Shown: positions 45,501-56,827 of the stretch, piece after piece
Layout: the number at the start of each line of letters is the position of its first letter
Position numbering within the stretch: position 1 is the first letter of the stretch
Source: Duganella flavida
GTDB taxonomy: Bacteria > Pseudomonadota > Gammaproteobacteria > Burkholderiales > Burkholderiaceae_D
Reading direction: 5' to 3'
Assembly (NCBI RefSeq): GCF_009857445.1
Contig: NZ_WWCN01000011.1
Span: 62,001-126,000, forward strand
DNA: 64,000 nucleotides
Translations under genes and position numbers: made by a program
The notes under the pieces: generated by a model
Seen by the model: the letters and a program-made list of their open reading frames with translations, nothing else
What the model was told of the DNA's origin: nothing
Databases searched by the model: none

Positions 45501-45688
45501 CGCTGATGCTGGGCTTTGGCGAAGGCGCGGAGCTGCGCCGCCCACTGGGCCTGGCCATCTTCGGTGGCCTGATCCTGAGCCAGATGCTGACGCTCTACAC
45601 CACGCCGGTGATCTACCTCGGTTTCGACAGCCTGGCGCGCCGCCTGCGCGGCAAGCCTGTGGCGCAAGCTGAAGGTGGTGCGCTGTGA
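42578..45688 (+). CDS. mdtB: RND multidrug efflux transporter, MdtB-like
   Basis: This 1036-residue inner-membrane RND pump has two repeats of six transmembrane helices and large periplasmic loops. The proton-relay residues are Asp405 and Asp406 ([11 protein letters not shown]). The start ([24 protein letters not shown]) and the [29 protein letters not shown] segment are typical of the MdtB subfamily. It overlaps mdtA by four bases and mdtC by four bases (GTGA). MdtB and MdtC form a heteromeric pump in E. coli; the same is expected here. Confidence 0.93.
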   Translation: [1036 protein letters not shown]

Positions 45689-48600
45689 ATCTGTCGTCTC
45701 CATTCGTCAAGCGCCCGATTGCGACCGTCCTGCTGACGGTCGGCGTGGCGCTGGCCGGCATCGGCGCGTTCTTCGTGCTGCCGGTGGCGCCGCTGCCGCA
45801 GGTGGATTTCCCGATCATTTCGGTGAACGCCACGCTGCCGGGCGCCAGCCCGTCCACCATGGCGACCAGCGTCTCGACGCCGCTGGAGCGCCATCTCGGC
45901 ACCATCGCCGGGGTCAACGAAATGACCTCGCAGTCCAGCACCAGCACCTCCAACGTCATCTTGCAGTTCGACTTGAACCGCAATGTGGACTCGGTGGCGC
46001 GCGAAGTGCAGGCCGCAATTAACGCCAGCCGGGTCGACTTGCCGGCTACGCTGCGCAGCAACCCGACCTACCGCAAGGCTAACACCTCGGGCGCGCCGGC
46101 CATGATCCTGGCGCTGACTTCCAAGACCCGCACGCCGGGCCAGATTTACGATTCGGTGTCCAACATCGTGCTGCAACGCCTGTCGCAAGTGACCGGCGTA
46201 GGTGACGTGGAACTGGGCGGCAGCTCGCTGCCCGCCGTGCGTGTGGAACTGAACCCGTACGCTTTGAATAAGCAAGGTTTGTCGATGGAGGACGTGCGCG
46301 CTGCCGTCCAGGCTACCAACGCCAATCGCCCACGCGGTGCGATCCAGGGCGATGGCCGCCGCTTGCAGATTTACTCTGAATCGGCCAACGCCGTGGGTGG
46401 CCGCAGTGCTGCCGACTACCGTAACCTGATCGTCGGCTTCCGTAATGGCACGCCGATCCGCCTGCAGGACGTGGCGGAAGTAGTGGATGGGGTAGAGGAC
46501 AATAATAACCTCGGCCTGTTCAACGGCGAACCGGCCATCATCGTCATCCTGCGTTCACAGGCCGGCGCCAATGTGATCGAAACGGTGGACAGCGTGCGCG
46601 CGCAGCTGCCGCTGTTGCAGGCGCAGTTGCCGCCGGATGTGACGATTCAAGTCGCCAGTGACAGCACCAATTCGATCCGCTCCTCGCTGCACGAAATTGA
46701 AGTCACGCTGATCATCTCGATCCTGCTGGTGGTGCTGGTGGTGAGCGTGTTCCTGCGTAATGTGCGGGCCACGATTGTGCCAACGGTGGCGACCATCGTG
46801 TCGCTGCTGGGTACTTTCGGCGTGATGTACCTGCTGGGCTTCAGCCTGAATAACCTGTCGCTGATGGCGCTGACCGTGGCCACCGGCTTTGTGGTCGATG
46901 ACGCCATTGTGGTGCTGGAAAATACCACGCGCCATATCGAGGCCGGCATGGACCGCTTCAAGGCGGCCTTGCTGGGCGCGCGCGAGGTGGGCTTCACGGT
47001 GCTGTCGATCAGTCTTTCGCTGATCGCCGTGTTCATTCCATTGCTGTTCATGGGCGGCCAGTTTGGCGCACTGTTCAAGGAATTTGCCATCACGCTGTCG
47101 GCGGCGGTGATGATTTCGCTGGTGATCTCGCTGACTACCACGCCGATGATGTGCGCGTGGCTGCTGTCGCCGGATGCGCATGAAACCAAGCCGCCGGGCC
47201 GCATTGCGCGCTTCTTCGAGCGTGGTTTCGACATGCTCCTCAAGGGTTACGAGCATGCGCTGGACTGGGCGCTGCACAGCGTGTGGCTGGTGATGCTGAG
47301 CCTCGTATTCGTGATCGGCCTGAATTTCTACCTGTTCGCGGCGATTCCGAAAGGCGGCTTCCCGCAGCAGGACACGGGCCAGATCAGCGGCGGCATTCGC
47401 GCTGACCAGAGTATCTCGTTCCAGGCCATGCAGGGCAAGCTGCGCCAGCTGGTCAACATCATCAAGGAAGATCCGGATGTGGCCACGGTGGTGGGCTTTA
47501 CCGGCGGCCGTCGCGCCGGTGGTGGCTTCATGTTCATCAACCTGAAGCCGGCCAACCAGCGCACGGTGGCAGGGCAGGCGGTGATTGCGCGGCTGCGGCC
47601 GAAACTGGCCAAGGTCACCGGCGTGAGCTTGTTCCTCAGCCCTGTGCAGGATCTGCGCGCGGGCGGACGTTCGGCCAACGCCAACTTCCAGTACACGCTG
47701 AAGTCCGACAATCAGGCCGACCTGAAAAAATGGGCCACGCGTCTGGCGGAAGCGATGAAGAGCCAGAAGGCGTTGACCGATGTCGACTCCGACCAGGCCG
47801 ACAACGGCGTGGAGACCTTCGTCACCATCGACAAGCAAAGCGCGTCGCGTCTCGGCGTGTCGACCAAGGATATCGACAATGCGCTGTACAACAGCTTTGG
47901 CCAGCGCCAGGTAGCGACTATCTACGATGAGCTGAACCAGTATCACGTCATCATGGAAGTGCCGCGCTGGTTCGCCAAGAGCCCGGAAGCGCTGAACGAT
48001 GTGTATGTGCCGTCAAAAGGCCTGCCTTCGCCATCGGCTTCCAATCCGAGTGGTGCGCCGACCGTAACTACGACCACCACCAGCGCTTCCGGCGCTACCA
48101 CGACCACCGCCACGGCGGCCAACGTGGCGGCGCCGGCGGTGAAGGATGCGTCGTCCGGCTCCGCGCTGAGCACCACGGCCACCACCATGGTGCCGTTGTC
48201 GACGCTGGCGTCGTTCGCTGAAAGCTCGGCCGCCACCTCGATCAACCACCAGGACGGCGAACTGGCCACCACCATCGCTTTCAACCTGGCCGACGGCGCC
48301 AGCTTGTCCGACGCTGCCGCGCAAATCGCGCAGGCGGAAGCGGAAATCGCCATGCCGAATAATGTACGCGGCAGCTTTGCTGGTTCGGCCAAGGCGGCGC
48401 AGGACAGCAACAAGTCCTTGCCGCTGCTGATCCTTGCCGCCATCGTGGTGATTTACATCGTGCTGGGCATCTTGTACGAAAGCCTGGTGCATCCGGTGAC
48501 GGTGCTGACTACCTTGCCATCGGCAGGCGTGGGCGCGGTGTTGGCGCTGTTGATTTTCAAGATGGAGTTCTCGACGATTTCCCTGATCGGCATCTTCCTG

Positions 48601-48948
48601 CTGATCGGTATCGTCAAGAAGAACGCCATCCTGATTATCGACTTTGCGCTGGAGACCGAGCGTTCACGCGGCCTGCCGCCGCTTGAAGCCGTGCGCGAAG
48701 CCTGCATGCTGCGCTTCCGTCCCATCCTGATGACCACCGTGGCCGCCGCACTGGGCGCGCTGCCGCTGGCGATTGGTTTCGGCGAAGGCTCGGAACTGCG
48801 CCAGCCGCTGGGCGTCGCCATTATCGGCGGCCTGATTGCCAGCCAGTGCCTGACACTGCTGACCACTCCCGTCGTCTACATTTTGATGGACAAGCTGCGC
48901 CGCCGCAGTCCGTCCGAACAACAACTGAGCCGCATGATCACACCATGA
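45685..48948 (+). CDS. mdtC: RND multidrug efflux transporter, MdtC-like with Ser/Thr-rich insert
   Basis: This second RND subunit (1087 residues) starts at a GTG that overlaps the mdtB stop. The start [25 protein letters not shown] and Asp405/Asp406 ([11 protein letters not shown]) are as expected for the MdtC group. It is about 60 residues longer than usual because of a Ser/Thr/Ala/Pro-rich, low-complexity stretch at about residues 775-835, in a periplasmic loop. The insert is in frame and codon use is normal, so the gene is probably intact. The stop overlaps the outer-membrane factor gene. Confidence 0.92.
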   Translation: [1087 protein letters not shown]

Positions 48949-50378
48949 GCAAATACGCACCAACTCCCCGTTATCCCTTGATCGCGCTGGCCGTGGCGTC
49001 GGCGCTGCTGACCGCCTGCTCGGTGACGCCAACCTACAAAACGCCGGATGCACCGCAGCCGTCGGCCTACAAGGAAGCGCCGGGCGACGCCGATCGCGCC
49101 GCCGCCGGCTGGACCGCCGCTGCGCCGGCCGACACGCTGGAACGCGGCCCATGGTGGCAGTTGTTCGGCGATCCGCTGCTGAACCAGATGGCCGATACCA
49201 TCGAGGTGAATAACCAGAACGTGGCCGCCGCTGTGGCCTCGTACGCGCAAGCGCGCGCCATCGTCGCCGAGCAGCGCGCCACGCTGTTCCCGAGTGTGGA
49301 CCTGAACGGCAGCGCCACCCGCTCCGGTGGCGGCGGTGACACCAAGACCGCCAACCAATACCGCGCCAACATCGGCGCCAGCTGGGAACCTGACGTGTGG
49401 GGCAAGCTGCGCGCCGGCGTAGGCAACGCCAACGCCAGCCTGCAAGCCAGCGCTGCCGACCTGGCCGCAGCGCGCCTGTCGGCACAAGGCGAACTGGCCA
49501 CCAACTACTTCTCGCTGCGCCAGACCGACGCCGAGAAAGCGCTGTTGGACGCCACGGTAGACGGCTACGCGCGCGTGCTGCAAATTACGCAGAACCGTTT
49601 CGACGCCGGCATCGCCGCCAAGTCCGACCTGCTGCAAGCGCAAACGCAGCTGGCCAGTGCGCAGATCGACCAGATTACGCTGGTACGCCAGCGCGCCACT
49701 TACGAACACGCCATCGCCGTCTTGCTGGGCAAAGCGGCCGGCGACTATGCGTTGGCGCCGGCCGAGTGGAAGATCGTGGTGCCGGACGTGCCGACCGGCG
49801 TGCCATCGACGCTGCTGCAGCGCCGTCCTGACATCGCCGCTGCCGAGCGCCGCGTGGCTGCCGCCAACGAGCAAATCGGCATCGCCCGCAGCGCCTACTT
49901 CCCGAGCCTGAACTTGACTGGTTCCTTCGGCTACGGCGCGGCGTCCACCGGCGGCTTGTTCAACGCTTCCAATAATTTATGGTCGCTCGGTTTGTCGGCG
50001 GCGCAGACGCTGTTCGACGCCGGCGCCACCAAGGCCCGTGTCAGCGGCGCTGAGGCGGCGCGCGACCAGGCCATCGCCAGCTATCGCCAGACCGTGCTGA
50101 CCGCGTTTGCCGATGTCGAGAACCAGTTGACCGCGACCCGCACCTTGGCGCAGCAACAGGACCTGCGCAAGACTGCATCCGAAGCGGCCGACCAGGTCGA
50201 GGTGCAGATGCTGAACCGTTATCGCGCGGGGCAGGTCAGCTACAGCGATGTGGTGACCGCGCAAACCACGGCGCTGAGCGCGCGTCGTTCGCTGGTGCAG
50301 GCGCAGGTCGACCGCCAGACTACGGCGATTGCGCTCATCCAGTCGCTGGGCGGCGGCTGGCATGCGCAGAAGGACTAA
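48945..50378 (+). CDS. Outer-membrane efflux lipoprotein, NodT/CusC type
   Basis: This 477-residue lipoprotein has a lipobox LLTAC (Cys25) followed by the TolC-like trimeric channel fold (two OEP domains; SYAQARAIVAEQRATLFPSV and YRAGQVSYSDVVTAQTTALSARRSL are the helical repeats). With mdtABC upstream it completes a tripartite pump that spans the envelope. The ATG overlaps the mdtC stop by four bases. The channel is probably shared only with this pump, since it is in the same operon. Confidence 0.93.
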   Translation: MSKYAPTPRYPLIALAVASALLTACSVTPTYKTPDAPQPSAYKEAPGDADRAAAGWTAAAPADTLERGPWWQLFGDPLLNQMADTIEVNNQNVAAAVASYAQARAIVAEQRATLFPSVDLNGSATRSGGGGDTKTANQYRANIGASWEPDVWGKLRAGVGNANASLQASAADLAAARLSAQGELATNYFSLRQTDAEKALLDATVDGYARVLQITQNRFDAGIAAKSDLLQAQTQLASAQIDQITLVRQRATYEHAIAVLLGKAAGDYALAPAEWKIVVPDVPTGVPSTLLQRRPDIAAAERRVAAANEQIGIARSAYFPSLNLTGSFGYGAASTGGLFNASNNLWSLGLSAAQTLFDAGATKARVSGAEAARDQAIASYRQTVLTAFADVENQLTATRTLAQQQDLRKTASEAADQVEVQMLNRYRAGQVSYSDVVTAQTTALSARRSLVQAQVDRQTTAIALIQSLGGGWHAQKD

Positions 50379-50430
50379 GCTGCAGGAGTAGGCTGATATA
50401 ATCATCTGGCAAGATTAATGATATGCCACG

Positions 50431-52986
50431 ATGACCAAAAAAAGCGCTCCTTCTGCTGCCGCAACGCTGATGCCCATCGTAGGCATCGGCGCCTCTGCCG
50501 GCGGGCTCGATCCGATCTGTGAGTTCCTGGTCAGCGTACCGCCAGCAAGCGGCTTCGCCTATGTGGTGGTGCAGCACCTGGATCCACTCCACAAATGCAT
50601 GCTGCCGGAACTACTGCAGCGCATGACCACCATGATCGTGTGCGAGATCGAGGATGGCATGGCGGTTGAGGCCAATCGCGTCTACGTCATCCCGCCCAAC
50701 CACGACCTGAGTGTCGAGCACTATCACTTTGCGCTGCACCCGGCCAGTGGCCGGCGCGGGCACCACCTGCCGATTGATATCTTCTTCAAGTCATTGGCTG
50801 CGCATAGCCGCGATATCGCGGTCGGCATCGTGTTCTCCGGCATGGGGGCGGACGGCTCGCTGGGCATGAAGGCGATCCGCGACAATGGCGGCCTGACGCT
50901 GGCGCAGCTGCCGTCGTCGGCCCGTTTCGATCCCATGCCGTCCAGCGCCATCGCCGCGCGCGCGGTGGACATCGTCGATCTTCCGGGCCAGATGGCGACC
51001 CGCATCGCCGAGTGGTGGAGCACGCAGGAATCCGGCCTGCCGGAGCAGGCGATGATCCAGCGCGAGGGCTTGCAGCAGTTGTTCCAGCTGCTGCTCAAGC
51101 AGACCGGCGCCAACTTCTCCGACTATAAACTGAGCACAGTCCTGCGCCGTATCGACCGCCGTATGAAGCTGCGCCAGTGTGGTTCGCTGGCCGACTACGT
51201 GAAGTTCATGCGCGCCAATCCTGCCGAGGTGGAGCTGCTGTTCAAGGAATTGCTGATCGGTGTGACCAACTTCTTCCGCGATCCCAAAGTGTGGGAATAC
51301 TTGATGAACAGCGCACTGCCGCAGCTGATCGCCGAGCATCCGGAAGGCGCTTCCTTCAAAGCCTGGGTAGCGGCTTGCTCGACCGGCGAAGAGGCATACT
51401 CGCTGGCGATCGCCTTCAACGAGGTGCTGGAACGCCTGCGGCCGACAGCGCGCTACACGCTGCAAATCTTCGCCACCGACCTTGACGACGACGCGGTTGA
51501 CCAGGCGCGCCAAGGCGTATTTGGCGCCGACATTGAGGCCGATATCGCGCCAGATATGCTGCAGCGCTACTTCATGCTGGCCGAGAAGGGCGGCTATCGC
51601 ATCCGCAAAGATGTGCGCAACATGATCATCTTCGCGCGCCAGAACGTGATCTCCGATCCACCGTTCACCAAGCTTGATATCCTGTGCTGCCGCAACCTGC
51701 TGATCTACTTCACGGCCAAGCTGCAAGAACAACTGATCCCGCTATTCCACTATGCCCTGCGCACCGGCGGCCTGCTGATGCTGGGTAGCGCCGATACGCC
51801 GGGCCACTTCAGCGAATTGTTTACGCCGATGGCCGGGGCAGGGCGCATCTACCGGCGACTGGACGCATCCATCCATCGCGTGGCAAACTACTTCCCAACG
51901 CGCGTTAGCAGCGCGTCGACGCCTACTGTTATTGAACCTATCAATCCTTCCATGAACGGTAATCTCCAAAACCAGGTCGAGCAGCAGCTGCTCAAGAAGC
52001 ATGCACCGGCTGCGGTGTTGCTGAATGCCCACGGCGACATCCTTTACATCCATGGCCGCACCGGGGCGTATCTCGAACCTGCGGCGGGCAAAGCCAATTG
52101 GAATATCCATGCGATGGCGCGTGATGGGCTGCGCCACGAGATGGCGGAGCTACTTAAGCGCGCCACGCAGGAGCAGGGCATGATTGCGGTGCGCGGCTTG
52201 ATCCAGCGCGACGAAACCGGCAAAGGTTCGCACGCGCTGGACCTGACGGCGGAGGCGATGTCCGAAACCGGCCCGCTGCCCGGCACTGTGCTGCTGACTT
52301 TCGCCAGCGTGCCGCTGCCGCCGAAGAAGCGCCGCACCCGCTCCACCAATCCCTATGTGCTGGAGCTGGAGCAGCAACTGGCGCAATCGCGACTGGAGAT
52401 CCAGGCGGTGCGCGATGAGATGCAGGCCTCGCGCGAAGAACTCAAGTCGGCCAACGAGGAACTGCAATCGACCAACGAGGAGCTGCAGTCCACCAATGAG
52501 GAGCTGACCACTTCCAAGGAAGAGATGCAGTCGCTGAACGAGGAGCTCTACACCGTCAACGCCGAGCTGCAATCCAAGGTGGACGACCTGTCGCTGGTCA
52601 ACGGCGACATGAAAAATCTGCTCAACAGCACCGACGTCGCCACCATCTTCCTCGACAGCGAATTGCGGATCCGCCGCTTCACCGACCAGACCACGCATAT
52701 TTACAAGCTGATACCGAGCGATGTTAATCGCCCGCTGAGCGACATCGTCAACGACCTGCTGTACACTGACCTGGAAGAAGATGCGCAGCACGTGTTGCGC
52801 ACCCTGGTGTTCTGCGAGAAGCAAATCGAAACGCGCAGCGGTGGCTGGTACACCATGCGCATCCGGCCTTACCGCACGGTGGACAATGTGATCGACGGCG
52901 TCGTCGTCACCTTCATCAACATCACGGAACTGAAGCAGATGGAAGCGCGCCTGCTGGTGCAATCCAAGGACACTGACCGCAAATGA
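50431..52986 (+). CDS. CheB-CheR-PAS fusion signalling protein
   Basis: This 851-residue protein has an N-terminal CheB methylesterase domain (Ser22 in GASAGG, His49 in VQHLDP, Asp141 in GADGS), a CheR methyltransferase domain (about 200-470; SAM-binding AACSTGEEAYS at 314-324), a middle PAS-like segment, a long coiled coil (about 640-720; repeated EELQSTNEEL) and a C-terminal PAS domain. No receiver domain precedes CheB, so control is not the standard phosphorylation. It overlaps the downstream kinase by four bases, which implies a joint pathway outside normal chemotaxis. There is no clear Shine-Dalgarno before the ATG. Confidence 0.9.
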   Translation: MTKKSAPSAAATLMPIVGIGASAGGLDPICEFLVSVPPASGFAYVVVQHLDPLHKCMLPELLQRMTTMIVCEIEDGMAVEANRVYVIPPNHDLSVEHYHFALHPASGRRGHHLPIDIFFKSLAAHSRDIAVGIVFSGMGADGSLGMKAIRDNGGLTLAQLPSSARFDPMPSSAIAARAVDIVDLPGQMATRIAEWWSTQESGLPEQAMIQREGLQQLFQLLLKQTGANFSDYKLSTVLRRIDRRMKLRQCGSLADYVKFMRANPAEVELLFKELLIGVTNFFRDPKVWEYLMNSALPQLIAEHPEGASFKAWVAACSTGEEAYSLAIAFNEVLERLRPTARYTLQIFATDLDDDAVDQARQGVFGADIEADIAPDMLQRYFMLAEKGGYRIRKDVRNMIIFARQNVISDPPFTKLDILCCRNLLIYFTAKLQEQLIPLFHYALRTGGLLMLGSADTPGHFSELFTPMAGAGRIYRRLDASIHRVANYFPTRVSSASTPTVIEPINPSMNGNLQNQVEQQLLKKHAPAAVLLNAHGDILYIHGRTGAYLEPAAGKANWNIHAMARDGLRHEMAELLKRATQEQGMIAVRGLIQRDETGKGSHALDLTAEAMSETGPLPGTVLLTFASVPLPPKKRRTRSTNPYVLELEQQLAQSRLEIQAVRDEMQASREELKSANEELQSTNEELQSTNEELTTSKEEMQSLNEELYTVNAELQSKVDDLSLVNGDMKNLLNSTDVATIFLDSELRIRRFTDQTTHIYKLIPSDVNRPLSDIVNDLLYTDLEEDAQHVLRTLVFCEKQIETRSGGWYTMRIRPYRTVDNVIDGVVVTFINITELKQMEARLLVQSKDTDRK

Positions 52987-54659
52987 TCAAACGCTCGCGC
53001 CCTGAGCTGGATCCTGGCCAGCTGCGCGAGATCGCGGAGTGGACGGCGGCATCGCGGTCAAACCAGCCCCCGGCCGATGCCGATAGCGATCAACTGAAGC
53101 ACTGGCATGAGCTGCAAGTGAGCCAGATCGAGCTCAATATGCAGCAGCAGGCGCTGGCCGAGCTGCAAAGCGAGCGCGATGAAGCGGACGTCATGCACCA
53201 GCGCTATGCTGCGCTATACGACCAGGCGCCGGCCGGCTACCTGTCGTTGAACAGCGGCGGCGAGATCGTTCGCGCCAACCTGGCTGCCGGCGAATTATTG
53301 CAGTGCCGGCGTGATGCCTTGATCGACAAGCGTTTCGAACAGTTTCTGGCGCCGCAGGCGCAGATCGGGTGGCGGCGTTTCCTGAATCAGTTGTTTGAAA
53401 GTGGAACACGCGCCGTGATGGAGGCGCCGCTATTCGATCCGGCTACGCCGGACGGCGCCTCGGCGCAGCGGCGCGTACGCGTTGAGGCTAATCTGGATGT
53501 GGAGCTGTCGCGCTGCCGCATGATCCTCACCGACATCGGCACGCCCGATGTGCGCGACGCTGCCCGGTTGCGCGCCATGCGGGTGCTGGACAATATCAAC
53601 GAGGGCGTTCTGGTATGTGATGTGGCGCAGAACATCGTCTCCGTCAACCACGCATTCACCGTGTTGACCGGCTACCCGGTAGAAGAGGCACTGGGCCGCA
53701 ATCCGCGTTTCCTTGGCCGACAGGATGCCCATCCACGTGGCTATCACGCCAGCGCCATGCACCAGCTACGCACCGCAGGGCGCTGGGAGGGAGATGTCTT
53801 CAATCGCCGCCGTGACGGCTCCGCCTACGTGGCGCATATGTCGCTGACGGTGATCCGCGACGACGATGGCGCGATCAGCTATTTCATCGGCGTGTTCTCG
53901 GACGTGACGGCGCAGCGCGAAGCCGATGCCGCGCAACTGCGCTGGTCGCAGGAGCTCGATGCGCGAGTAGAGGAGCGCACCGCCGAGCTGCTTGAGTCGC
54001 GCGAGCAGCTGCGCAAGCTGGCGGTGCATCTGGAGGTGGTGAAAGAGGAAGAGCGCAAGCGCATCGCGCGCGACGTGCACGATGAACTGGGCCAGAACCT
54101 GCTGGCGCTGCGTATCGACATGTCCATGCTCAGCGCACGTACCAGCGTGCAGCATGGATTGCTGCACCAGCGCGTGAATGCGGCGCTGGAAACTGTCGAC
54201 GCCACCATTCGCAGCGTGCGAGGCATTATGAACGAACTGTGGCCGCCGGTGCTGGATCTCGGCTTGGCGGCGGCACTGGAGTGGCAGGCCGCTGAATTCC
54301 GCAAACGCAGTGGTCTGGCCTGTATGCTGGTGCTGCCGGAGGAGGCGGCGCTGGGCGGCGTGTCGCAGGATATGGCGACGGTGCTGTTCCGCGCCGTGCA
54401 GGAAGCCTTGAGCAATGTGCGCCGTCATGCCGCGGCCAGCCGGGTCGAAATCGCGCTGTCGGCGAGCGGCGGGCGGCTGGTCCTGAGCGTGGCCGACGAT
54501 GGTGTGGGCATGGAGCCATTGAGTGATGCGCGGCGTGGTGCCGACGATTCCTTTGGCCTGATCGGCATGCGCCAGCGCGTGACGGCGCAGGGCGGCCGGC
54601 TCGATATCGCCAGCCCGGCGGGCGGCGGCTGTAGGCTGACGCTGAGCTTCGATCTATAA
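52983..54659 (+). CDS. PAS-domain histidine kinase, NarX/HisKA_3 type
   Basis: This 558-residue soluble kinase has a PAS domain near residues 70-190, a second PAS/PAC near 195-315, a short coiled coil, a HisKA_3 domain with His366 (ARDVHDELGQ) and an HATPase domain (RAVQEALSNVRRHA, DDGVGM, GLIGMRQRV). There is no membrane segment, so it senses inside the cell. It overlaps the CheB-CheR gene by four bases. No LuxR-type response regulator is adjacent, so the partner lies elsewhere. Confidence 0.9.
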   Translation: MIKRSRPELDPGQLREIAEWTAASRSNQPPADADSDQLKHWHELQVSQIELNMQQQALAELQSERDEADVMHQRYAALYDQAPAGYLSLNSGGEIVRANLAAGELLQCRRDALIDKRFEQFLAPQAQIGWRRFLNQLFESGTRAVMEAPLFDPATPDGASAQRRVRVEANLDVELSRCRMILTDIGTPDVRDAARLRAMRVLDNINEGVLVCDVAQNIVSVNHAFTVLTGYPVEEALGRNPRFLGRQDAHPRGYHASAMHQLRTAGRWEGDVFNRRRDGSAYVAHMSLTVIRDDDGAISYFIGVFSDVTAQREADAAQLRWSQELDARVEERTAELLESREQLRKLAVHLEVVKEEERKRIARDVHDELGQNLLALRIDMSMLSARTSVQHGLLHQRVNAALETVDATIRSVRGIMNELWPPVLDLGLAAALEWQAAEFRKRSGLACMLVLPEEAALGGVSQDMATVLFRAVQEALSNVRRHAAASRVEIALSASGGRLVLSVADDGVGMEPLSDARRGADDSFGLIGMRQRVTAQGGRLDIASPAGGGCRLTLSFDL

Positions 54660-54691
54660 TATCGGCGCCGTAATTCAACTGGGGCCGTATC

Positions 54692-56823
<2,132 letters not shown>

Positions 56824-56827
<4 letters not shown>

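Noticed and set aside
50397-50402. TATAAT before the CheB-CheR gene as a promoter
   Set aside because: The -10 is perfect but no acceptable -35 is found at 16-18 bases, so it was not listed as a feature.
54655-54660. TATAAT at the end of the PAS kinase gene as a promoter for the S46 peptidase
   Set aside because: There is no convincing -35 element; the match overlaps the kinase stop codon and may be chance.
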